Below, piece after piece: positions 45,066-53,523 of a stretch of DNA of 64,000 nt; within the stretch, counting starts at the first letter, position 1; every line of letters begins with the position of its first letter. The position numbers and the translations under genes were made by a program. This DNA is from an uncultured Rhodopila sp. (GTDB lineage Bacteria > Pseudomonadota > Alphaproteobacteria > Acetobacterales > Acetobacteraceae): the NCBI GenBank assembly GCA_903851415.1, contig CAINOE010000213.1, positions 41,419-105,418 on the forward strand, given 5' to 3'. Below the pieces are notes generated by a model. The model had not been told where the DNA came from, ran no database searches, and saw only the letters and a program-made list of their open reading frames with translations.

Positions 45066-47521
45066 TCACAGACTACCTTGGTCGAGCATGGCATCGACGC
45101 CGGAAGCGTCCTGAACCACAACCTGTTCTGCCGCCGACCGCTCACGGTTCAAGGCCAGCAACCGCGTCAGCACATCAGCATCGGAGATGGTCGCCGGCCA
45201 GCCGTAGGCCGCTGCCACAGCTTCGTCCAAGGCCCGGTGCAGCGCATCGAGCCACGCGCCCGCGGGCTTGCCGCGCTGGTTGTAGAGGGCGGTCAGGGTC
45301 CGCCCGCGCAAGGTAGCTGCCGCCGCCGCATCCTTCGGCAACAGACGATCCGGGAACCCGGGCACGACCTCGGGCACGGCGACCACCAACTCGGGCGGAT
45401 TCAGCCAGTGATCGCGCGCCGCAACCAGTTTCTGCGCAGCCTGCGCGATAGCCTGAGCATGGGGATCAGCGGCGTACGCAGCGGCAGGGCGATCGGGAGT
45501 TAGCCCGGCGGGGAAGGGGAATGTTTCGAACGTGGTAGAGGGTGTGTATCGAGGATCGTTGCCCACTCCAAGCGAAGTGCCCAGGCGCAACGCCCAAATC
45601 TCGTGGAACCGACTGTGAAGTACGCCGAAAGCCGTCTCATCATCGCGAGCAATGGCAATGAGTTGATGGTCCGGCAGTGTCGGGCTGGCCATCCAGGCGA
45701 ATAGCCGGTGTTTGGCCACCGTTGGCGTTACGATGAACCGAGGCGCACCGGTCAGCGCCTTGTGCATTCCCTGCCGCGCTTCGACGTGCCGCCACCAGTC
45801 CCGCGCATAAACTGCTCGCTTGTTCGCGGCTCGAACGGGCCGCACATGCTCGGCAATGTGGGCATACGGCATGGCATAGTACGCGGCCTCCGCTTCCGGC
45901 ATGGTCCAGCCGAAATCCACGATCCACGTATCGGACGGCCGGCGAGTGACATCCATGCCATTCGACCACGGGCGCAGCACGTCGGCGTTTGGCCTGCCAT
46001 TGGCGTTGCTCGGCAGCGCCAACCATTTGCGCGCCAACTCCCCGGGCACATCGAAGGCGCCCCCCTTGGTGTCGCCCATGAAGGCCACGCCCGCGTTTTC
46101 CCGCAGCCGCCGCGCCGTTGTCAGGTCCGCGCCGCCCGCGGTCAGGTCCGCGTGGATCGCCGGCACAACCGCGCCGTCCAGTTCCGGCGCCGCTGCCCGT
46201 TCGCGCCCCCAGCACACCAGCGATACGCGCACGGCCGCGCCGTCCAGCGTCCACGGCTCATCCGACCAGGCAGTCGAGATCGCGCCTGCCGGCACAATCG
46301 GCTCCAACACCCGCCGGTTCGCGCCACCCCGGATGCTGTTCGTCGACGCCAAGCCGGCGTGCTGGAGCCGCCCGGCGGCAAACGCCTTCTGTGCCCGAGC
46401 AAACCAGTAGCAAACCAAGTCCGCCTCTGCGGAAACCTGATCCGCATAGGCAGCGAACAGCCGGTCGCAGTATTCATCCCCCAGCACCGTGCGTTGGCGC
46501 TTTCCGCCCAAAAAGGGCGGGTTGCCCACGATCGCATCCGCCGCCGGCCACGCTGCTTGCGCACCGTCCTCAGCCAACACCGCATCCCGGCAATCAATCG
46601 TGTCCAACGTCCGCAACACCGGGTCGGATGGCGGCGGGAAGCCATGCCGGCGGGCCCATTGGATATGGCCGATCCAGACCGACACGCGGGCCAGTTCCGC
46701 CGCGTAGGGGTTCACTTCCAGCCCCAGCACGGCCTCCGGTCCCACCTGCGGGAACTCGCGCTGCAAGCCGAGCGCCTCGGCCTCCACCATCGCCTGATGC
46801 TCCAGATCCTTCAGCGCCAGCAACGCGAGATAAAGGAAATTGCCGGAGCCGCAGGCGGGGTCCAGCACCCGGAAGGCGCGCAGCCGATCGAGGAAGCCGC
46901 GCAGCAACGTCTCGGCCTGCGCCGGCGCGTCGCGCCTCGCCTTGCTGCCCGGCTTGGCAGCGGCGCCAGCCGTCAGGGTGGCCGCGATATGCGTATGCAC
47001 CCCGCGCCACTCGGCCAGCAGCGGCCGGCGAACAACCGGCGAGCGTAGCCCTCGAACTGTGCCGGGCGCTTGCGGGATGCGTCCAGCATCCGTTCGAACA
47101 GCCCGGCGGGAAGCAGCCCCACGTCATCGGCGAATAGGCAGAACACCAGCCTATTGACGAAGTGGGCCACCGTCTGAGGGTCGTTGCCCCGGTTGCGCAG
47201 CCGTCCCGCCAATTCGGCGAACTCCGCGGCGGCCTCGGCGGTCAGTGCGGCCCGAGTCTTGTTCGGCAGCAGGCGTTCGGGGTCGGAGAACACCGACTTG
47301 AGCACGCCGAGGCGGATCGGATCGGCCAGTTCGTCCAGCCGCAACTCGTGCCGCTCGGAGACGGCATTGGTCCAGTTGGTGCGGATGATGATGCGAGAGA
47401 TGTCGGAAGTGACCAGCAACGGTGGGTTTTCCAGCGCCCCGGCATATTGCAGGAGTTGCCGGTGCGCGGCCTCCAAGTCCTTGTGCTTGCCTTTGTATTC
47501 CCAGGCGAAGCGCCCGCGCCG
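45066..47521 (-). pseudogene. Class IIL-type (MmeI-like) restriction-modification enzyme, 5' truncated and internally deleted
   Basis: Two ORFs are parts of one gene. The upstream part (47521 down to about 47030) starts abruptly at GRFAWEYKGKHKDLEAA and runs to AQFEGYARRLF, the helical region normally well inside the protein. The downstream part (from about 47020) picks up in another frame at RPLLAEWRGVHTHIAA, then LDPACGSGNFLYLALL (SAM motif I), IVGNPPFLGGKRQ (catalytic NPPF) and a target-recognition domain. Missing are the N-terminal nuclease end and roughly 100 residues including the entry to the methylase domain. The 644-residue downstream ORF could still be translated, but probably not as a working enzyme. 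Confidence 0.85.
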
Positions 47522-47530
47522 CTGGCAGCG

Positions 47531-47836
47531 ATGGGTGTCCGGGTTCACTGCCTACAGCTTGGCGGGGCAGACCTGACCAGCGCAGCGGGCCGCATGGTCA
47601 TGACCGTCATCGGTGCCATGGCGCAGTTTGAGCGCGATCTGCTGATTGAGCGCACCCAAGCCGGTCTAGAGCGCGCCAAGGTCGAGGGTGCCACCTTGGG
47701 CCGTCCACGCACCCTGGACGCAGCGCAGCGGGCCGCAGTGCGGACGGCGGTGGCGTCGGGCAAGAGCGTGTCCGAACTGGCGCGGCAGTATGAGACAAGC
47801 CGCCAGACCATTATGCGGGTTAGGGATGCGGCCTAA
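47531..47836 (+). pseudogene. Serine recombinase (resolvase/invertase) C-terminal fragment
   Basis: Only the end of a Tn3-resolvase-type recombinase remains: GVRVHCLQLGGADLTSAAGR, then MVMTVIGAMAQFERDLLIERTQAGL (the E helix) and a C-terminal HTH (SVSELARQYETSRQTIMRVRD). The N-terminal catalytic domain with its nucleophile serine is missing. The ORF track extends it to 47162, but that part is the antisense of the RM gene. The break lies within about ten bases of the 5' break of the RM gene, so one rearrangement probably joined them. Confidence 0.8.
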
Positions 47837-47877
47837 GCCGCACCCCCGCCAGGGCGAATTAGCGCGCCGACACGAAG

Positions 47878-47900
47878 AAACCCGCCTAACGGGCGGGTTT
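47878..47900. terminator. Strong hairpin, probable bidirectional terminator
   Basis: AAACCCGCC-TAACG-GGCGGGTTT is a perfect nine-base-pair stem with a five-base loop, ending in TTT on both strands. It lies between the recombinase fragment and the convergent DUF2158 gene. Confidence 0.7.
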
Positions 47901-47946
47901 AAGTCCCACTAACGATAATCTTGGCCAGTTGTTCGGGCGATAAGGG

Positions 47947-48117
47947 CTACTTAGGCGGGATTTTAACCAATTCCGATAAGCGGAACTTACCGGCCTTGAA
48001 GCCGTTGCCGTCCGGCCATCTGCAATGAGCTTCGTCACCCTCAATCATGAAGATAGACATTTTGTTCGGTCCGCCGACCTTGTGGCGAACTTCATCGCCC
48101 TCCTTGAAATCTTCCAT
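47947..48117 (-). CDS. DUF2158 (YodC-like) small protein
   Basis: A 56-residue protein with the DUF2158 pattern FKEGDEVRHKVGGPNKMSI, then AHCRWPDG and a C-terminal FRLSELVKI, forming a small SH3-like barrel. Function is unknown; such genes are common on phage and islands. ATG 48117 has AGGAG seven bases upstream, so the 124-residue track ORF is too long. It lies between the tRNA-Glu 3' end and the recombinase remnant, in keeping with an island. Confidence 0.75.
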   Translation of the reverse strand: MEDFKEGDEVRHKVGGPNKMSIFMIEGDEAHCRWPDGNGFKAGKFRLSELVKIPPK

Positions 48118-48369
48118 TAGTCGCTCCTGTCGGTAGTGGAGCATCCCTGTATCACCACCGTTGCCGATTGACAACGCTACCGTGAGCCGACAACCCGGCA
48201 TCGGCGCGTATCCCGGCAACGGCAGGGTGCAAGGAAAACTTGCGGACTGGCGACGCGCGGACGGCAATCGTCCCGTGGTGTCCCGTCCCGTCCCGCCCGG
48301 TTCCGGTTCTAGACGGGACACAAACCGGACACTCGTTTCAGGTGGTGGCAGCTAACTGACTGATTTTCC

Positions 48370-48445
48370 TGGCGTCCCGTACGAGATTCGAACTCGTGTT
48401 ACCGCCGTGAAAGGGCGGTGTCCTGGGCCTCTAGACGAACGGGAC
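48370..48445 (-). tRNA. tRNA-Glu (anticodon TTC)
   Basis: The minus strand folds as a cloverleaf: acceptor GTCCCGT pairs with ACGGGAC, the anticodon arm is CCGCC-CTTTCAC-GGCGG with anticodon TTC, and the T arm is ACGAG-TTCGAAT-CTCGT. Discriminator G and an encoded CCA end the 76-base gene. Its 3' end points to the decayed island at 45-48 kb, the usual orientation for tRNA-targeted integration. Confidence 0.96.
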
Positions 48446-48526
48446 AAGGCCGAACCCGAGCGCAATCATCATCGGGCCGGCGGTGGGTAGCGGACCCGCC
48501 CCCGCCGGTCAAGCGCCATCATCCGT

Positions 48527-50302
48527 TCACGCCACCGCGCCGTCCGAGACCACGAAACACGGCGTCACCGAGCCGTTCCACTCCTCCGCCCGCAGGTGCC
48601 CGGCCAGATGCAGCGGCACCCCCTCGGACCGCGCCAGCAGCGCATCCGCCAGCGCGCCTTCCCGCGCCCGGAACAGCATCGCCTTCAACCGGAGCCCGCC
48701 GCCCTCGCCCTCCAGGAACGCCCGGATCGACCCCGCCTCGCGCCCCACCCGATCGGCCCGCACCACCCGGGCGCGGTTCAGCACAAGCGTCGGCTCCTCG
48801 TTCCCGGCGCCGAACGGAGCCAGCCGTTCCAGGTGCCGGGCCACCTCCGTGGTGGCGCCGCCGACGGCCAGCGCGCCCTCGATCACCAGATCCGCCGCAC
48901 TCGGCAAAGCCCCCGCCCCGGCCAGCCGCTCATCCAGGAACGCATGGAAATCCTCCAGGCGCTCCGCAAGCAGCGAGAACCCCGCCGCCATCGGATGGCC
49001 GCCGCCGGTCACCAGAATCCCCGCCTGGCGCGCCGCGATCACCGCCGAACCCAGATCGACTCCGGCCACCGAGCGTCCCGATCCCTTGCCCACCCCGTCC
49101 GCGAACCCGGCCACGCAGGCCGGCCGGTTGAAGCGTTCCTTGATCCGCCCGGCGACGATGCCGACGACGCCGGGATGCCAGCCCTCGCCGGAGACCAGCA
49201 CCGCCGCGCGGCCGGCGCCAACCTGCAGCTCCGCCGCATGCAGCGCGGCATCCATGATGGACGCCTCGACATCCTGGCGCTGCCGGTTCACCGCCTCCAG
49301 CTTCTCGGCCAAAGCCAGCGCCTCGACGCGGTCCTCGCACAGCAGCAGGCGCAGGCCGAGATCCGCCTCGCTGATCCGCCCGCCGGCATTGATGCGCGGC
49401 CCGAGCGCGAAGCCGCAGGTGGCGGCGTTCAGCTTGTCGCGCGCCTGGGTCACGTCCAGCAGCGCCGCGATCCCGGGGCGGGCGCGCCGGCCCATCACCT
49501 TCAGCCCCTGGCAGACAAAGGCGCGGTTGACCCCGGTCAGCGGCATGACGTCGCAGACGGTGGCCAGCGCGACCAGGTCCAGCAAGCCGATAAGGTCAGG
49601 CTCCGCCCGCGCGGCAAAGAACCCGAGGCGGCGCAGCGAGCGCACCGTCGCGATCGCCGTCAGGAAGGCCACCCCGGCGGCGCACAGCGTGCCCAGGCCC
49701 GAGGTGTCATCCAGCCGGTTCGGGTTCACCGTGGCCAGCACCGGCGGCGGCGCGCCCTCGGATTTATGGTGATCCAGCACGATGACGTCCGCCTTCCCGG
49801 CCACGGCGGACAAAGCCAAAGCGGCGGCGGTGCCGCAATCGACGCAGACGATCAGGCTGGCGCCGCGCTCGGCCAGCGCGGTCAGCGCGGCCGGGTTGGG
49901 GCCGTAGCCCTCCAGGATGCGGTCAGGCACGTGATGGTGCACGCAGCAGCCCATCCCGCGCAGGAAGCTGACCATCAGGGCGGCGCTGCACGCCCCGTCC
50001 ACATCGTAGTCGCCAAACACGGCGACCGTCTCCGCCCGGCGGATGGCGGAGGCCAGCCGATCGGCCGCCACCTCCATGTCCATCAGCAGCGACGGGTCAG
50101 GGAGCAGGGCGCGCAGCGTCGGTTCCAGGAAATCGGCGGCGGCGTCGATCCCGACACCGCGCGCCGCCAGCAGCCGGCTGACGATCTCCGGCACCACCAG
50201 CTTCTGGGCGATACCGGCCGCCACGCGATCCTCGGCAGGCCGCCACAGCCAGCGGCGGCCCGACAGGCTGCGGCTGACCCCGAGAACGAGGTCCGCCGTC
50301 AA
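48527..50302 (-). CDS. recJ: Single-stranded-DNA-specific exonuclease RecJ
   Basis: A 5'-3' ssDNA exonuclease of the DHH family acting in recombination and mismatch repair, 591 residues. Motif I is VFGDYDVDGACSAAL, then VCVDCGTAA, the DHH motif VIVLDHHKSEG, VALATVCDVMPL, and the DHHA1 motif TGGGHPMAAG near residue 460. An OB-fold follows. It is coded eleven bases after glpX on the same strand, an order often seen in alphaproteobacteria. A tRNA-Glu lies downstream. Confidence 0.96.
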   Translation of the reverse strand: MTADLVLGVSRSLSGRRWLWRPAEDRVAAGIAQKLVVPEIVSRLLAARGVGIDAAADFLEPTLRALLPDPSLLMDMEVAADRLASAIRRAETVAVFGDYDVDGACSAALMVSFLRGMGCCVHHHVPDRILEGYGPNPAALTALAERGASLIVCVDCGTAAALALSAVAGKADVIVLDHHKSEGAPPPVLATVNPNRLDDTSGLGTLCAAGVAFLTAIATVRSLRRLGFFAARAEPDLIGLLDLVALATVCDVMPLTGVNRAFVCQGLKVMGRRARPGIAALLDVTQARDKLNAATCGFALGPRINAGGRISEADLGLRLLLCEDRVEALALAEKLEAVNRQRQDVEASIMDAALHAAELQVGAGRAAVLVSGEGWHPGVVGIVAGRIKERFNRPACVAGFADGVGKGSGRSVAGVDLGSAVIAARQAGILVTGGGHPMAAGFSLLAERLEDFHAFLDERLAGAGALPSAADLVIEGALAVGGATTEVARHLERLAPFGAGNEEPTLVLNRARVVRADRVGREAGSIRAFLEGEGGGLRLKAMLFRAREGALADALLARSEGVPLHLAGHLRAEEWNGSVTPCFVVSDGAVA

Positions 50303-50312
50303 ACCGCTAACC

Positions 50313-51302
50313 CTAATTCGCCGACCGGTCCTTCTCCAGGTTGTGGTGGGCTTCGATGAAGCGGACGGTGCCGGAGCGGCTGCGCATGACGATCGAATGC
50401 GTCACCGCGCCGTTGTGGCTCCATTTCACCCCGCGCAGCATCGGGCCGGTGGTCACGCCCGTCGCTGCGAACATCACATCGCCTGCCGCCAGCTCATGCG
50501 CCGCGAAGCACCGCTTCGGATCGGCGTGGCCCATGGAGCGGACGCGCGCGATCTGCTCGTCGTTCTCGTACAGCAGGCGGCCCTGCATCTGGCCGCCGAC
50601 GCAGCGCAGCGCGGCAGCGGACAGCACGCCCTCGGGCGCGCCGCCGGCACCCATGTACATGTCGATCTGCGACTCGGGCAGGGCGGTGGCGATGGCGGCG
50701 GCAACGTCGCCGTCGCTGATCAGCATGACGCGCGCGCCGGCCTCGCGGCTGTGGGCGATCAGTTGCTCATGCCGGTCGCGGTCGAGCAGGCAGACCATCA
50801 GGTCCTCGATATCGACCTTCTTGGCGAGGGCCAGGTTGCGCAGGTTGTTCGCGACGCTGTCGTCGAGGCTGACGACGTCCGGCGGCAGGCCGCCGCCGAC
50901 GGCGATCTTGTCCATGTAGATGTCGGGTGCGTGAAGGAACTTGCCGCGTTCGGCCAGCGCCAGGGTCGTCATGGCGTTCGGGCCGGCCTTGGCGGTCAGG
51001 CTGGTGCCTTCGAGCGGATCGACGGCGATGTCCATGGCCGGTCCGCCGGCGCCGACGCGCTCGCCGATGAACAGCATCGGCGCTTCGTCCATCTCGCCTT
51101 CGCCGATGACCACGGTGCCGTCGATCGCCACCGCGTCGAACGCCTTGCGCATGGCCTCCACCGCGGCGCCGTCGGCCTCGTTCTTGTCGCCATGGCCGAT
51201 CCAGTGGGAGGCGGCGATGGCCGCGGCCTCGGTGACGCGGACGAGTTCGAGGGCGAGGTTACGGTCGGTTTGGCGGACGGGATACTGCTTGTGCTCGGTC
51301 AT
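50313..51302 (-). CDS. glpX: Class II fructose-1,6-bisphosphatase
   Basis: A lithium-sensitive GlpX-type FBPase (gluconeogenesis and possibly the Calvin cycle), 329 residues. The motif VVIGEGEMDEAPML supplies metal ligands, DIAVDPLEGTSLTAK is the core phosphatase motif and MYMGAGGAPEGVLSAAAL the substrate loop. ATG 51302 has a strong AGGAGG eight bases upstream; the track ORF start 47 codons earlier lies in a REP palindrome region. It is upstream of recJ in the same operon. Confidence 0.96.
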   Translation of the reverse strand: MTEHKQYPVRQTDRNLALELVRVTEAAAIAASHWIGHGDKNEADGAAVEAMRKAFDAVAIDGTVVIGEGEMDEAPMLFIGERVGAGGPAMDIAVDPLEGTSLTAKAGPNAMTTLALAERGKFLHAPDIYMDKIAVGGGLPPDVVSLDDSVANNLRNLALAKKVDIEDLMVCLLDRDRHEQLIAHSREAGARVMLISDGDVAAAIATALPESQIDMYMGAGGAPEGVLSAAALRCVGGQMQGRLLYENDEQIARVRSMGHADPKRCFAAHELAAGDVMFAATGVTTGPMLRGVKWSHNGAVTHSIVMRSRSGTVRFIEAHHNLEKDRSAN

Positions 51303-51406
51303 TGGATTCCTCCTGGATTGCGACGGATTCGAGTTGGTGTGGGTGTAGCACGGAGAGTTCCGGCTTGTAGGGGGTAGTTGCGGATCGCAGCATCGTTCTC
51401 TCATCG

Positions 51407-51480
51407 TCATGGCCCGGCTTGTCCGGGCCACCTGTGCAAGCACGTGCCGCGACAGGTGGCCCGGACAAGCCGGGCCATGA
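51407..51480. repeat. REP-like long palindrome, copy 4
   Basis: Nearly identical to copy 1: TCATGGCCCGGCTTGTCCGGGCCACCTGT and GACAGGTGGCCCGGACAAGCCGGGCCATGA around a GCACGTGC-containing loop. It lies between the start of glpX and the end of the Bug-type gene. Confidence 0.88.
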
Positions 51481-51518
51481 CGAAATGGGTGGCACGCCGT
51501 TCTGAACCGGGCGTCATC

Positions 51519-52526
51519 TCACCCGCCCGAGGACGACAGCCACGGGTCGGTTTCCCACAGCCTGGCCAGCGCCGCCTGTTCCGTGTCCATCTGGGCGCGC
51601 CAGGCGGCGGCATCGGCCCAGGCGGCGTAGTAGCCGCTGTTCTCGGCCTCGCGGGAGAACGCCTCGTCCTCGGCCACGGCACGGACCGCATCCGCCAGCG
51701 TGGCAACGATATCCTCCGGCGTGTCGGCGGGAACGGCGATGCCGCGGCGGATGAACGCAGCCAGCGGAATTCCGGCCTCATCCAGAATCGGGGCGTCCGG
51801 CAGCAGCCCGAACCGGCGTTTGGCGGCGATGCCGATGGCGGTCAGATTGCCGTCGCGCACATCGCCGATGACGGCGGACAATCCCAGCGCCGCGGCGGAG
51901 ACGTTGCCGGCAAGAACCGCCTGCCGCGCCGCGGCGGAGGAGGGAAACGTCACGATGCTCAGCCGCGTCTGCGCCAGCACCTGCAGCTGCAGCGCCGCCA
52001 GATGCGGCGGGCTGCCGGCCGGGGGCGTGCCGAGCGGGACCGCATCCGCGTCATCGCCGGCCCTGCGGATGATGTCCTGCACCGAGTTCGCCGGATCGCT
52101 CGCCGGCGACAGGAACGCTATCGGCTCGCGTTCCACCTGGCCGACAATCCGGATGCGCCGGATCAGGCCGGGATCGTCGCGGTCGATCATGCGCGCAGCC
52201 AGCGTCGGCGACACGACCCAGCCGATGGTGGCGCCACTGGGGAAAGCATCGGCCAGCGCGGTGAGCATCGTCCGCCCGGATTCCCCCGGCTGGCAGCGCA
52301 CAATGACCTCCACGCCGCCGGGCATGGGCGCGCCCAGGCGCGGGCCGAGGAAACCGGCGAACACGCGAGCCAACGCCGCCGTCTCCGACCCCTCCGTTCC
52401 GCCCACGAGCATGGTGATGGACCGCCGCAGGCGGACGGGCGGCAGCTCGGTTTGCGCCTGCGCAACACCCGGCAGCGCCGCCCGGGCCGCCAAACCGGCG
52501 AGCAGGATGCGGCGGCTGGCGATCAC
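51519..52526 (-). CDS. Bug/TctC-like tricarboxylate-binding periplasmic protein
   Basis: A 335-residue exported binding protein of the Bug family, which normally feeds tripartite tricarboxylate transporters. The signal peptide begins with an Arg pair (ASRRILLAGLAARAALPGVAQA), possibly Tat-dependent. The body has the Bug layout with PLGTPPAGSPPHLAAL and a C-terminal PADTPEDIVATLADAVRAV. The start is the GTG at 52526, which overlaps the secF stop (GTGA); the 679-residue track ORF is wrong upstream of it. No TctA/TctB permease genes are nearby. Confidence 0.78.
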   Translation of the reverse strand: MIASRRILLAGLAARAALPGVAQAQTELPPVRLRRSITMLVGGTEGSETAALARVFAGFLGPRLGAPMPGGVEVIVRCQPGESGRTMLTALADAFPSGATIGWVVSPTLAARMIDRDDPGLIRRIRIVGQVEREPIAFLSPASDPANSVQDIIRRAGDDADAVPLGTPPAGSPPHLAALQLQVLAQTRLSIVTFPSSAAARQAVLAGNVSAAALGLSAVIGDVRDGNLTAIGIAAKRRFGLLPDAPILDEAGIPLAAFIRRGIAVPADTPEDIVATLADAVRAVAEDEAFSREAENSGYYAAWADAAAWRAQMDTEQAALARLWETDPWLSSSGG

Positions 52527-53515
52527 GTCCGTGGAGCCGTGGTCGCTTTGGCGGGCGGACCTTTGGCGGGCGGGGCCTTGGCGGGCGCCGGGGCGGCGGC
52601 ATCGCGGCGCAGGCGATGCTCGCCCAGGAATAAAAGAATCGGCGCCGCAATGAAGATCGATGAGGACGTGCCGATGGCAATGCCGAACAGCATGACCCAG
52701 GCGAAGCCCGAGATCGACTCGCCGCCGAACAGCGCCAGCGGCAGGCTGGCCAGGAACACCGTCATCGACGTCCCCAGGGTCCGGTTCAGGGTTTCGTTGA
52801 TCGACAGGTCGATCAGCTCGCGCAAAGGCATCGACTTGTACTTGCGCAGGTTCTCGCGCACCCGGTCGTAGACGACCACCTTGTCGTTGGTCGAATAGCC
52901 GAGGATCGTCAGAATCGCCGCCACCATGACCAGATCGAACTCGATCCGGGTCAGCACCAGGAAGCCGATGGCCTTGGTGATGTCCAGGATCAGCGTCACG
53001 ACCGCGCCGACGGCGAACTGCCATTCGAAGCGGAACCAGATATAGACCAGGATCATCAGCAGGCTGATCAAAAGCGCCAGCAGGCCGTTGCGGAACAGCT
53101 CCGCCGACACGCTGGCGCCGACGGCGTCGGTGCGCTGAACCTTCACCCCCGGAACGCCCTGCTCCAGCGCGGCGCGGACCTGGGCCACGGCCGCCTGGGT
53201 GGCGGCCTCCGTCGGCTGGGCGCCGAGCCGGATCAGCACGTCGGACGCATCGCCGAATCGCTGCAGGCCCTGGTCGGGGACATGCGCATCGGCCAGCGCG
53301 GCATGGATTTGCGCAAAATCGGCGGGCCCGTCGGTGCGCACCTGCATCACCACGCCGCCGGAGAAGTCGATCCCCAGGTTCAGCCCGGGATAAAAAAAGC
53401 CGATGACCGACGCCGTGGAGAGGATCGCCGAGACGATCAGGCCCATGTAGCGGCCCCGCATGAACGGGATGCGGGTCTTGTCGGGAACCAGTCGGAGCAG
53501 GGGCTTGATGAACAT
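52523..53515 (-). CDS. secF: Protein translocase subunit SecF
   Basis: Part of SecDF, which uses the proton gradient to pull secreted proteins through SecYEG. The 330 residues have the first helix region FYPGLNLGIDFSGGVVMQV with the D-F-S-G-G motif, a periplasmic domain, then five C-terminal helices including the VMLFGIAIGTSSSIFIAAPILLFLG stretch. A Lys/Pro/Ala-rich tail (APAKAPPAKG) ends the protein. It lies eight bases after secD and is coupled to the Bug-like gene downstream. Confidence 0.96.
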   Translation of the reverse strand: MFIKPLLRLVPDKTRIPFMRGRYMGLIVSAILSTASVIGFFYPGLNLGIDFSGGVVMQVRTDGPADFAQIHAALADAHVPDQGLQRFGDASDVLIRLGAQPTEAATQAAVAQVRAALEQGVPGVKVQRTDAVGASVSAELFRNGLLALLISLLMILVYIWFRFEWQFAVGAVVTLILDITKAIGFLVLTRIEFDLVMVAAILTILGYSTNDKVVVYDRVRENLRKYKSMPLRELIDLSINETLNRTLGTSMTVFLASLPLALFGGESISGFAWVMLFGIAIGTSSSIFIAAPILLFLGEHRLRRDAAAPAPAKAPPAKGPPAKATTAPRT

Positions 53516-53523
53516 CGGTTACC

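Noticed and set aside
47162-47530. Plus-strand ORF front giving a 224-residue 'recombinase'
   Set aside because: This part is antisense to the RM gene remnant. Recombinase similarity starts only at about 47531, so the full ORF is a chance fusion.
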